In this document: one piece after another, positions 1 through 8,936 of the stretch
How the letters are laid out: each line of letters opens with the position of its first letter
Position numbering within the stretch: the first letter of the stretch is position 1
Source of the DNA: an uncultured Collinsella sp.
GTDB lineage: Bacteria; Actinomycetota; Coriobacteriia; Coriobacteriales; Coriobacteriaceae
Reading direction: 5' to 3'
NCBI GenBank assembly: GCA_905207425.1
Contig: CAJLLB010000015.1
Location: forward strand, 1 to 26,170
DNA: 26,170 bases
Translations under genes and position numbers: made by a program
The notes under the pieces: model-generated
What the model was told of the DNA's origin: nothing
The model's input: the letters and a program-made list of their open reading frames with translations, nothing else
Databases searched by the model: none

Positions 1-32
1 CCCTCAATCAAAGCCCTTCTCGGCCGCCGCAG

Positions 33-3000
33 TTACCGGTTCCGGCGCCGCAGAATCACGCCTGCGGCGATCAGCACCACCGCGCCGCCCGCGATGCCAC
101 CCAGGGCCATCGGCGACAAGCTGGTATCGCCCATGTTCGGCAGACCCGGCTTCTCCTCCTTCGACACCGGTGGGTTGGTGGGCGGCTCCGTCGGCGGGTT
201 GACCGGCGGGGTGGTCGGCGGCGTGTACGTGTTCTTGAACACCGGCGCCACGTCACCGTCATAGGTTACCGTCGCCACCAGATGGCCCGCACCGTCGTCC
301 GTCACCGTCACCGTTACCCGGTGCTCGGCCGCGTCGTACGTCACGTTCTTCTGACCGTCGTCCACCTCGGAGATGCTGTAGGCGTACGTCCCGGGCTTGT
401 CGTACGAGATCGCCTCGAAGCCCACCGTGCCGTCCGCCGCGTTCTTGGCGGTCTGCAGCACCTTGCCGTCGGCATCCTTCAGCTGGAAGGAGAACTGCCC
501 TTCCTTAAGGTCTTCGCCGCTCAGCACCTTGGAGGCCCCCAGCTTCACCTCAGTCGCGGCCGGCGCGTAGCTGTTGCTGAATGCCACCGCATCCGCAGCC
601 TTGCCGCCCTTGCTGTAGGCAACCTGCGCCTCCAGCGCGTGCGTCTCCGCATTCTCCGTCACCGTCACCGTCGCGGTAAAGACCGTCGTGTCGTAGGTGA
701 CGCCGTTCGCCGTCGCCCCTGCCCGCTCGGACACGGTGTAGACGTACGTCCCCACCTTGTCCAGCTGCAGCGGCGCGAAGCCAAACGTGCCGTCGGCGCC
801 GTTCTGCACCGTCTGCACCACGTTACCGTCGGCGTCCTTCAGGTCGAAGGAGAACTCACCCTCGGCCAAGTCGCGGCCGGTCAGAGCCTTCGTTCCGGTA
901 ATCGTCGCCGTCGTTGCCGTCGGCGTGTAGATGTTGGTGAAGGTCAGATCCGCGGCCGTCTTGTTCGCCGTCGCGGTCAGCTGGCCGCTGCCGTCGTCGG
1001 TCACGCTCACCGTCACATCCAACACCGCATCGCTGTAAGTGATGGTGCCATCTTGGCCCGCAACCTCCTTCACCTGGTACGTATGCGAACCAGTCGCAGT
1101 GTACGAGATGGCCTTGAAGGTAAACGCGATACCCGCGTTCGTGGTCCGGTCAATCTCCTGCCCGGTGGCCGCGTCAATCAGCGCGAACGTGAACTCGCCA
1201 TCGGCGGGCGTCCGCATGGTGGCCGAATCGGTATTCTCAAGCACCTTGATGCCGGAGATCTGGTAGGAGGTCGCGCCCGGCTGGTAGCTGTTCGCAAACG
1301 TCATGGTGTTGGGGGTGACGCCGTTCTCGGTGCCCTTGCTCGGCTTCGCCGTGGAGCTCTCTACCGCCAGCTTGCCGTCGTTGTTGTCCTTCACCACGTA
1401 GGTCAGGGTGTACGTCTTGCCGGTGTAGGTCACGCCCGGCACGCCCGGCGCGTCCCCCGTCGGCTGCACCTCGCGGACCGTGTAGGTAAAGGTGCCCGCA
1501 TGGTCGAAGGTCAGCTTGTCGAAGGCAACCTTGCCGTGCGCATCGTTCTTCTGGGTCTGGATCACCGAGCCGTCAGACCCCACCAGCTCGAAGGCGAAGT
1601 CTCCCGCCTTTAGCTGATAGCTGCCGTCGTGCACGTCAACGCTCTTGGTGAGGGCGATCGCGCCGGAGTCCGTCGCCTGTGCCTCGTAGGTGTTGGTGAA
1701 GCTGGGCTTCGTGACATTCGTGCCGTCGTAGGCGACGCTCGCCTGCAGCGTGCCGGCATTGTCAGCAACCGTCACCACGGCATGGTGCACCGCGGCGTCG
1801 TAGGTCACGTAGGCCAGATCACCCTTCCGCTCCACGATGGTGTACTCGTGCGTGCCCGGCTTCGCGTAGGAGAAGGCGTCGAAGTTAACACTTCCGTCCG
1901 CGCCGTTGGTCGCGGTCCGGACGGGCTTGGCCCCGGCAAGCTGCTCAGCCGTCAGGTTGCCCTCGTACACATCGAAGGTGAACTCGCCGCACTTGGGGAC
2001 GATCGGCGTGTTGTCGTCCTTCTTCACATAGCTCTTCTGCGCACCGAGGGCCAGGCCGGTCGCGGCCGGCTGGTAGGTGTTGGTGAAGGTATCCGAGCCG
2101 GATGCGCTCGTCACGATCGCCTTCGCATTCAGTGCTCCGTTCCCGCCGTCCGTGACCGTCACCGTATAGGTGAGGGGATGGCTGTCATAGACCATGCCCG
2201 GCTCCGCGCCCGGCTGCTCCACGATGGTGTAGGTGAAGTCCTTGCTCGCGGCGCCGTCCAAGTCGGAGAGCTGGAACTCGCGCGTGAAGCTGACCTTGCC
2301 GTTTGCATCGTTCTTCGCGGTGTCGAGCACGTTGCCGGCAGCGTCCTTCAGGTCGAAGGTGAACTCGCCGTCCGCGGGCTTCGTCGTGTGGTCGAAGCCG
2401 TCCGCAACCTTGATGGTCTTGGTCGCCGTCAGGATTACGGAACCCTTTGCGTCGTAGGTGTTGTTGAAGGTGGGAGCCGTAGCGGCACCGTCATAGGTGA
2501 CGGTCACCTTCGTCTTGTTGTTGTCGCCCTGGTTCTGCTCTACCTTGACGTGGACCTTGACTTTCTTGGCGTCGTAGGCCACGCCGTCGACGGTCTGGCC
2601 GGCTTTCTCCTCCTTGAGCGTGTAGTCGTACTCGCCCAGGTTCAGGTTCTTGACGGCCAGCTCGACCTTGCCGCCCCGGTCGTTGGTGCCCTTGGCGACC
2701 TCGTTGCCGGCCTGGTCGTACAGGCCGAAGGTGAACGCGTCGGCCGTCAGGTCCTTGCCCGTGAGGATCTTCGTCGCCTCGACGGTAACGTCTGTCGTCG
2801 GCTTCGAGTTGGTGAAGGTCGGAACGTCGGCCTCGCCGTCGTAGGTGGCGGTCGCCTTTAGCTCGCCCTTCTCATCGGAGACCTTGATGTGGACCTTCAC
2901 GTCCTTCGTGTCGTACACGACGGTCGGGTCGTTGCCGGCAACCTCCTTGATGGTGTAGTCGTGATCGCCCGGCGTGTCGTAGCTGATTGCCTGGAAGGCG

Positions 3001-6000
3001 ACCTTGCCGTCCTTGTCATTCTGGACGGTCTGGATCACGTTGCCATCCTTGTCGAGCAGCTGGAACGTGAAGTCGCCCCCTGCGAGCTCGCCACCCGTGA
3101 AGCGCTTCGTCGCCTTGAGCGTTACCGAGGTCTCCTTCGGGTGGTACGTGTTCGTGAAGGTCTTGTCTCCACTCGTTACCTGCGGTGTGGCCGTCAGCGA
3201 GCCGGTGCCATCGTCCGCGACCGTCACCTTGTAGATGAGCGCATGGGTGTCGTAGACCATGCCCGGCTCCGTGCCCGGCTTCTCCGCGATGGTGTAGGTG
3301 AAGTCCTTGCTCGCAGCGCCGCCCAGGTTGGAGAGCGTGAACTTGCGCGTGAACTTCACCGTGCCATCGGCCTTGTTCGTCGTGGTGCCGAGCACCTTGC
3401 CGTCGGCGTCCTTCAGCTCGAACGTGTATTCGCCGCCCTTCAGCTTGGTGTCGTGCGTGAAGCCCGGCGCGACCGCAACGATCTTGGTCGCCGTCAGCTC
3501 CACGGATCCCTTTGCGGTGTAGGTGTTCGTGAAGGTGGGGGCATTGGCCTTGTCACCATCGTAGGTAACAGCGGCGTCCAGCTTGCCGGCATTGTCCATG
3601 ACCTTCACCACGGCATGGTGCACCGTAGCGTCGTAGGTCACGTGGGACAGGTCGCCCTCCTGTTCCGCGACGGTGTATTTGTACTCGCCGGCCTTGGTGT
3701 AGTCGATGGCCGGGAAGGTGACGGTGCCGTCCTCGCTGTTCTTGGCGCTCCGGATGGGTTGCTTGCCCTTCAGCTGCTCAGCCGTCAGGTCGCCCTCGTA
3801 CAGGTCGAAGGTGAACTCGCCGCCCTTGAGCGTGGCCGGCGTGTTGTCGGGCTTCACATAGGCCTTCTTCGCCGTGAGCGCCACCGAGGTCTCGGCGGGC
3901 TGGTACTTGTTAGTGAAGGTCGGGGCATCGTTCTTGCCGTCATAGGTGACGGTCGCCTTCGCCTTGTCGCCCTCCGCCTTCACCGAGACGTGAACCTTCA
4001 CCGCCTTGGTGTCGTAGGTGATAGTCGGATCGGCACCGACGTTCTCCTCCTTGAGTTTGTAGTCGTACTCGCCGATGGTCAGACCGGTGAGGGCAAGATT
4101 GATCTTGCCCTCCTTGTCGTTCTGGACGATCTTGACGGGATTACCCGTGGACGTGTCGCCTTGGTACAGGCCGAAGGCGAACGCGCCGTCCGTCAGCGCC
4201 TTGCCCGCGAGAACTTTCGTGGCCTCGACGGTAACGTCCGTCGTCGGCTTCACGTTGGTGAAGGTCGGCACGGCCTTATCGCCGCCGTAGGTGACGGTCG
4301 CGTCCAGCGTGCCGTTCTTGTTATCGGTAACGCTGACCTTGACCTTCACTTTCTGACCGTCGTAGACGATGGTCTGGTCGTTACCGGTAACTTCCTTGAT
4401 GGTGTACTCGTAGTCACCTGCCTCGGTGTAGTTGATGGGCTGGAAGGTAATGTTGCCCTTCTCGTCGTTCGTGACGGTCTCAATGGGCGTGCCTTCCGCC
4501 TTGTCACCCTTGTACAGAGCGAACGAGAAGTCGTTCCCCGCGAGCGCACCGCCCGTAAAGCGTTTCTTCGCCGCCAGGGTCACGGAACCCTTCGCAGCAT
4601 AGCTGTTGGTAAAGGTGGCGAGGTTCACCTTGCCGTCCTTGACCTCAGCCTTGATGGGCTTGGCCTCAGCGTCACCATCCTTCTTCACCGTCACGCCCGT
4701 GACGGTCAGCTTGGCGTCCACGTCCTCCACCGTCACCGTGGCGGTGTAAGCGGAGGCGTCCATCGTCCAGCCGGCGTTCTGCACGCCGTCCGCTGCGGGA
4801 TCATCATCAGCGTTGTGCACCTCGGTGAGCGTGAACGTGTACTCGCCCGCCTTGTTGAACGTCATATTCGAGAAGTCGACCGTCTGGCCCTTGTCCTTGA
4901 TAATCTTGTCCTTCGTGGCCTTGGACTCCGCGTGCGCGTCGCCCGCCAGGTCGTCCGACACACCCAAGTCGCCGGCGGCGATCTTCTGCTGTGTCTCTTC
5001 CGTGGCGGTCAGCGTGAACGAGAACGCCTTCTCCGTGCTCTCAACACCGGAGATCTTCTTCGTCACCTGCGGGGTCAGCTCGTCGCTGGCGTCTGACTTG
5101 TAACTGTTCTTGAACGGGACGGTAGGCGTAGCGGGCTTCGCATTGCGACTCGAGACCGTCTTCACGTAGTTGGTCGTGGTATCGAGGCCCTTAATCGCCT
5201 CGGCCGTCAGCGCATCAACGTTGCCGCCCCCGCCAACAAGCGCCGTCACGCCCGGGCCCTTCGCGATGGTCGTCTCGGTGTAGAGCTGGCCTTTGTTGTC
5301 CGGATTCGGCTTCACCGCAATGAGCACGTAGGCGTCACCGGGGTACTCGGTGTCATACGTGTATCCACCAGCGTTGGCGCCATGCGCCTCAGACACCTTG
5401 TACACATACACCTTGTTGTAGCTCAGCTGCGTGAAGTTCATCTTCAGCTTGCCGGACATCGTGGCGGTCTGCGTATCGTCACCGTCATCCTTGCCCACGG
5501 TGTTCTTGAACGACTTATCGGTATCAGCCGGCTCCGGGGCCGTCGTACCGTTATACGTCATCGCCTCGATGGTGAACGGGAACATGCCATTCTTCAGCGG
5601 GGTACCAACCAGAGTCTTGGTCACATCGATGCCCGCGTAGGTACCAGAGGCCGCATAGATGTTGGTGAACGCGGCGGCGTCCGTCACCTGCCGGTCGGCA
5701 TCCGTCGTCGCCTGCTTGTTGTCGTACGCAACCGACGCGGTCAGCTTACCGGTGTGCTTGCCGTTCTCGATATCGGTCACTGTGTACGTCACCGTGGACG
5801 TATGGCCGTCATACGCAATACCAGTCTTATCCGCGTCGGTCGGCTTCGTCTCGTTCACATTGAACGTATACGTGCCCGACTTGGTGAACACCAGGTCGCC
5901 CACACCGAAGGTTGCAGAACGCGTCGCGTCACCGGCGCCTGCGATCTCAACCTTAGTCGTCAGATCGCCGGTCTCATCGGAGTCGGTAGCCTTCCTCTGG

Positions 6001-8936
6001 GTAACGACCTTGTTTTTAACCGCATCCCTCGTCGCATCATCCGCTGGCGTCAGGGTGAAGTCGAACGCATCGCTCGTCTCCCACGCACGCCCAGCCAGCG
6101 TCTTCTGCACAGTAACCGGTGCCGACGTCGTCTGCGTCACCGTGTAGGTGTTCTTGAACGGGATATATCCACCCGTGTCCGTCAGCTGCGTGCCGTCGGC
6201 CTTCCAATACGTGGCCGTGGAGGACAGGCACTTACCCGTCCCAGACTCGTTATCAACCTGCTGGTTCTTCACCAGCACGTAGTACACCGTATCGTCGTAG
6301 CCTATGCCACTGGACGTCGATGTATCGGAATCCTTGACCTCGGTCACCTTGTACACGTAGGTGAGGTTCTCGCTCTCCATCGTATAGGTGATCTGCGGGA
6401 ACGCAGCGATACCGTCGTCATCGTTCTTCGCCGTGGTCGTGGTGGACGTGCACCCCTTAGGCATGGGGACCTTGCTGGCACCGACGCTGTAGGAGGTGGC
6501 GAGCTTGCCGAAATCGATGGCTCCACTCGGCACGGCATCATTCTTCATCCCGCCGAGTGCCTCGAGCTGGAACGTGAACTTATCCTTCACAAGCGGATTT
6601 GCACCGGACTGGTCGGCATACGTCTTCTGCACGTTGAAGGAGATGGTCTCCTCATCGGTGTTATAGGCGTTCGTGATCTTGGCGATTTTGTCAGCGACCT
6701 CGATCGGGCTGTCCTCATGGCTCACGCCGTCGTCGGTGTAGGTCTGCTCCATCTTGACTGCCGGCTGCGACAGCGTGCCGTCGCCGCTATCCTTCACCGT
6801 CACCGTGACGCGGTAGGAAGCGCTTGAATACCCGAACCCGGGCAGCCAGCTAGCGTCGTTTTGAGACGGCGTGGCCTCGGCAATGAGATAGGTGTAGGTG
6901 CCGGGCTTGGCGTACTCAATATTGCCGAAGTCGAACTTGTCCCCGTTCTTGACGGTCTTCACAACCTGCTTCATACCACTCACGGGCGCATCCTTGGCAC
7001 TGGCGGGCATCGGCGTTCCCTTGTCCGCGCGCAGGTAAATCTTGAAGCTATCGCCATCCTTCCAGTCACGGCCCCGGAGCACCTTCTGCGCCCAGAACGC
7101 ATTGGTGAGCGTCACCGGCGGCTTTACGCTGTAGGTATTCGTGAATACCAGCTTGTTGGCTTCGGCCAACGTGCCGTTGGCGTTCTGCTTCGCAATCGTG
7201 CCGGAGATGCTGTCGTCCTCGCCGCTCAGGGCGTTGCCGCCCTGCTCGCGCTTGGTCAGCGTGAAGCCGGCCGGCATCTTGTCCGTATCGGTCAGCTCCT
7301 GCACCGCGTACTGGTCACCCTCGGCGAGACCGTACACGCGGATCGTCTGGTCGGCCGTGATGGTCTGCTCGCGGCCGTTCTCGAGGTCGAACATTTTGCC
7401 GACCTGCTTCTCGCTTGCGGTCCCCGCGTTCTCAAACACCGCGGCCTTGTACGTCTTCCCCGCCGTCGTGGGCACGGTGAACTTGAAGGTGAACTCCGCG
7501 TCCTTATTGCCCGTCAGGCCATCGGGCAGGGCAACCTTCTTCGTCACCTCGAGGCTCGCCTCGCGTTCGTTCGCCACGCGCACGCAGGTGGCACCTGTGA
7601 ACAGGGCGTTCAAATTCATGTCGTCCAGATTGGCACGGGCGCCCTTCGCATTAGTGTCACCAGGCACGTCCTGCGTGATGCCCATACGTATCCAGCCCGT
7701 CTCGGTCTCCAAGCGATAAGGTTTGCCTTCCTCGGTGGGCCCATACTGGTAGACACGTCCGTTGGCGCCGTACTTGAGGTGCACCTCATCCTCGCCGCCC
7801 TTGGCGTCATTGTTCCAGGAAAGGTTGTCGTTGCCGTCGAGCGTCCCGTCGGACGTCTGGCGCTGGCCCTTGATCCACGTGAGCGTGTTGTCGATGTCGC
7901 CCTCTGCGCCAAACTGGCCCAGACTCTTCATGAGCGCGCCCGGGCCCACGAACGTCGAAACGCCGTCATCGTCCGTACCAGCATCGGCATGGACGCCGTA
8001 ATCGTCCACAATCACCTTGGTGAGCGTATCGTTAAGCAGGAAGCCCTTGGGAGCCGAGACCTCCTTTAGGAAGTAAGTTCCATTCACGAGCGGCCTGTTA
8101 CCGGCGCTTGTATTCGGGAATATGCCCGCACCTTCGAGCGGGACCGGGTTGCCGACCGACCCCGTCGTCAGGGTGTCGTAGGGGGTCTGCTCGCCCTTGA
8201 GCACGACCTTGCCGTTCGCGTCTGTTGTCACCTGTCTGGAGGTGTACAGGGCGAACTTCGCCCCGTCAACGGGCTTACCCTCGGTATCGGTCTTCTGCAC
8301 GAACAGGCGGTTCTGGATGTTCGTGACGAGCAGGCGCGTGGCGAACTGCCGCTTGAAGTTCGTGCCGTCTGCGATGCCGTCGCTGTACACGTGGACGGTG
8401 TTCTCGGGCTTCGCGTTGGCGATGGAGCTCTCCGTTGTGTGGTAGATGGCCACCGTGTACTCGGCATCCTTGCGGGCATCACCGCTCAGCAGGTAGTAGT
8501 ACTTGGAGATGTCACCGGGCAGATTTTGAATCTCTACCTGGTACTGGCCGCTCGTGTTGAGCGTGAAGGCGTGCAGGTCCTTCTTCGCCGCCTCGATAGC
8601 GCCGGCCTTGCTCGGCTTCTCGGCGAGGGTGTACCCCATTCCCGTCGATGGGTCGCCCGACACGGCGTACCAATTGTTCTGATTTTTGATATCTGCGTTT
8701 GCGCTTTTATCGCGCTTGAGCACCACAGCGAACAGTATGCCAGACTTCAGGTTGACGGTCTCGTCGGACTTCGTCAGGTCATCATCCGCCTTGTACACGT
8801 TCACCGGTGCGGTGATGGTCTCCTTCGCGCCGGCAAACGCACCAGTCTTCCACACCCATACCGCCGCGGTTGATGATGACGCCGCCCGCGCCGTTCTCAG
8901 CGCTCGCGGGCACGTACTCGAGCTGCATGCTGCCAC
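33..8936 (-). CDS. Giant repeat-built cell-wall surface protein, 3' part (shaft and wall anchor) of a frameshifted adhesin/pilin-like gene
   Basis: This is the larger fragment (2967 codons from the first in-frame Met) of a cell-wall-anchored, adhesin-like protein. Recognisable protein begins near WKTGAFAGAKE, about residue 29; the residues before it are an out-of-frame reading of the upstream fragment, so this Met is probably not a natural start. In order there is a region continuing the head, a SpaA/CnaB-like domain (about residues 205-320, FVQKTD to FLKEVSAPKGF), a linker, then 18 pilin-type (Spy0128/FctA-like) domains from about 460 to 2904. Six are longer (140-180 aa) and twelve shorter (110-135 aa). 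Each has the Lys near its first strand, a Glu in a YTxxE motif and an Asn in a closing FTNTY-like motif, which in this family form and catalyse an internal Lys-Asn isopeptide bond. A Pro/Thr-rich stalk, LPNMG (2932-2936), a hydrophobic segment and RRRNR end the protein. The anchor motif is atypical, with Met where Thr is usual. The function as adhesin or fibre is inferred. Confidence 0.85.
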   Translation of the reverse strand: MAACSSSTCPRALRTARAASSSTAAVWVWKTGAFAGAKETITAPVNVYKADDDLTKSDETVNLKSGILFAVVLKRDKSANADIKNQNNWYAVSGDPSTGMGYTLAEKPSKAGAIEAAKKDLHAFTLNTSGQYQVEIQNLPGDISKYYYLLSGDARKDAEYTVAIYHTTESSIANAKPENTVHVYSDGIADGTNFKRQFATRLLVTNIQNRLFVQKTDTEGKPVDGAKFALYTSRQVTTDANGKVVLKGEQTPYDTLTTGSVGNPVPLEGAGIFPNTSAGNRPLVNGTYFLKEVSAPKGFLLNDTLTKVIVDDYGVHADAGTDDDGVSTFVGPGALMKSLGQFGAEGDIDNTLTWIKGQRQTSDGTLDGNDNLSWNNDAKGGEDEVHLKYGANGRVYQYGPTEEGKPYRLETETGWIRMGITQDVPGDTNAKGARANLDDMNLNALFTGATCVRVANEREASLEVTKKVALPDGLTGNKDAEFTFKFTVPTTAGKTYKAAVFENAGTASEKQVGKMFDLENGREQTITADQTIRVYGLAEGDQYAVQELTDTDKMPAGFTLTKREQGGNALSGEDDSISGTIAKQNANGTLAEANKLVFTNTYSVKPPVTLTNAFWAQKVLRGRDWKDGDSFKIYLRADKGTPMPASAKDAPVSGMKQVVKTVKNGDKFDFGNIEYAKPGTYTYLIAEATPSQNDASWLPGFGYSSASYRVTVTVKDSGDGTLSQPAVKMEQTYTDDGVSHEDSPIEVADKIAKITNAYNTDEETISFNVQKTYADQSGANPLVKDKFTFQLEALGGMKNDAVPSGAIDFGKLATSYSVGASKVPMPKGCTSTTTTAKNDDDGIAAFPQITYTMESENLTYVYKVTEVKDSDTSTSSGIGYDDTVYYVLVKNQQVDNESGTGKCLSSTATYWKADGTQLTDTGGYIPFKNTYTVTQTTSAPVTVQKTLAGRAWETSDAFDFTLTPADDATRDAVKNKVVTQRKATDSDETGDLTTKVEIAGAGDATRSATFGVGDLVFTKSGTYTFNVNETKPTDADKTGIAYDGHTSTVTYTVTDIENGKHTGKLTASVAYDNKQATTDADRQVTDAAAFTNIYAASGTYAGIDVTKTLVGTPLKNGMFPFTIEAMTYNGTTAPEPADTDKSFKNTVGKDDGDDTQTATMSGKLKMNFTQLSYNKVYVYKVSEAHGANAGGYTYDTEYPGDAYVLIAVKPNPDNKGQLYTETTIAKGPGVTALVGGGGNVDALTAEAIKGLDTTTNYVKTVSSRNAKPATPTVPFKNSYKSDASDELTPQVTKKISGVESTEKAFSFTLTATEETQQKIAAGDLGVSDDLAGDAHAESKATKDKIIKDKGQTVDFSNMTFNKAGEYTFTLTEVHNADDDPAADGVQNAGWTMDASAYTATVTVEDVDAKLTVTGVTVKKDGDAEAKPIKAEVKDGKVNLATFTNSYAAKGSVTLAAKKRFTGGALAGNDFSFALYKGDKAEGTPIETVTNDEKGNITFQPINYTEAGDYEYTIKEVTGNDQTIVYDGQKVKVKVSVTDNKNGTLDATVTYGGDKAVPTFTNVKPTTDVTVEATKVLAGKALTDGAFAFGLYQGDTSTGNPVKIVQNDKEGKINLALTGLTIGEYDYKLKEENVGADPTITYDTKAVKVHVSVKAEGDKAKATVTYDGKNDAPTFTNKYQPAETSVALTAKKAYVKPDNTPATLKGGEFTFDLYEGDLTAEQLKGKQPIRSAKNSEDGTVTFPAIDYTKAGEYKYTVAEQEGDLSHVTYDATVHHAVVKVMDNAGKLDAAVTYDGDKANAPTFTNTYTAKGSVELTATKIVAVAPGFTHDTKLKGGEYTFELKDADGKVLGTTTNKADGTVKFTRKFTLSNLGGAASKDFTYTIAEKPGTEPGMVYDTHALIYKVTVADDGTGSLTATPQVTSGDKTFTNTYHPKETSVTLKATKRFTGGELAGGDFTFQLLDKDGNVIQTVQNDKDGKVAFQAISYDTPGDHDYTIKEVAGNDPTVVYDTKDVKVHIKVSDEKGELKATATYDGEADVPTFTNSKPTTDVTVEATKILTGKDLTADAFTFGLYDQAGNEVAKGTNDRGGKVELAVKNLNLGEYDYTLKEEKAGQTVDGVAYDAKKVKVHVKVEQNQGDNNKTKVTVTYDGAATAPTFNNTYDAKGSVILTATKTIKVADGFDHTTKPADGEFTFDLKDAAGNVLDTAKNDANGKVSFTREFQLSDLDGAASKDFTYTIVEQPGAEPGMVYDSHPLTYTVTVTDGGNGALNAKAIVTSASGSDTFTNTYQPAATGLALGAQKSYVKKDDNTPIVPKCGEFTFDVYEGNLTAEQLAGAKPVRTATNGADGSVNFDAFSYAKPGTHEYTIVERKGDLAYVTYDAAVHHAVVTVADNAGTLQASVAYDGTNVTKPSFTNTYEAQATDSGAIALTKSVDVHDGSYQLKAGDFAFELVGSDGSVIQTQKNDAHGKVAFDKLTFDHAGTFTYTVREVQPTGDAPGVPGVTYTGKTYTLTYVVKDNNDGKLAVESSTAKPSKGTENGVTPNTMTFANSYQPGATSYQISGIKVLENTDSATMRTPADGEFTFALIDAATGQEIDRTTNAGIAFTFKAISYTATGSHTYQVKEVAGQDGTITYSDAVLDVTVSVTDDGSGQLTATANKTAADLTFTNIYTPTATTATITGTKALTGRDLAEGEFSFDLKDADGNVVQTVQNGADGTFGFAPLQLDKVGTYVYTVSERAGATANGVTYDTTVFTATVTVTENAETHALEAQVAYSKGGKAADAVAFSNSYAPAATEVKLGASKVLSGEDLKEGQFSFQLKDADGKVLQTAKNAADGTVGFEAISYDKPGTYAYSISEVDDGQKNVTYDAAEHRVTVTVTDDGAGHLVATVTYDGDVAPVFKNTYTPPTTPPVNPPTEPPTNPPVSKEEKPGLPNMGDTSLSPMALGGIAGGAVVLIAAGVILRRRNR
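225..4600 (-). repeat. Tandem array of twelve short pilin-type isopeptide repeats (DNA and protein level)
   Basis: Twelve domains end to end, with approximate boundaries 4600, 4250, 3905, 3520, 3145, 2805, 2455, 2078, 1690, 1285, 930, 575 and 225. Each boundary is marked by a recurring codon block for TFTNTY-like residues. The first eight fall into four types by sequence: A (KRFTGG; 4250-4600 and 2805-3145), B (KPTTDVTVEATK; 3905-4250 and 2455-2805), C (YVK..DNTP and VHHAVV; 3520-3905 and 1690-2078) and D (AASKDFTYTI, EPGMVYD; 3145-3520 and 2078-2455). The order is A-B-C-D-A-B-D-C. The remaining four near the anchor are more diverged. All twelve retain the Lys, Glu and Asn expected for an intramolecular isopeptide bond. 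Confidence 0.85.
4600..7560 (-). repeat. Six long pilin-type isopeptide domains between head and short-repeat shaft
   Basis: Six larger, more diverged domains with approximate limits 7560-7130, 7130-6660, 6660-6145, 6145-5655, 5655-5105 and 5105-4600. The first resembles the DUF7601-type surface domain (SLEVTKKV ... FTNTY). The others open with FWAQKVLRGRDW, FNVQKTY, VTVQKTLAGRAW, DVTKTLVGT and QVTKKISG, and close with ITNAY, FKNTY, FTNIY, FKNSY and FTNSY. A YxxxE or FxxxE motif in the middle of each supplies the presumed catalytic Glu. The type assignments come from reading motifs, not from a profile search. Confidence 0.7.

Noticed and set aside
225-4600. Regular repeats as a possible CRISPR array
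   Set aside because: The units are about 350 nt, coding, and similar throughout, with no short identical repeats separated by unique spacers.
8851-8860. Programmed +1 frameshift at the head/shaft junction
   Set aside because: I see no slippery heptamer, rare-codon stall, stop codon in the shift frame at the site or downstream pseudoknot; mutation or sequence error is simpler, so I report it only as a frameshift.
282-8873. Long plus-strand ORFs (up to 735 codons) opposite the giant surface gene
   Set aside because: They mirror the repeat structure of the minus-strand gene, are rich in Arg, Val, Gly and His with no recognisable domains, and lack convincing start signals; they are shadows of a GC-biased coding strand.
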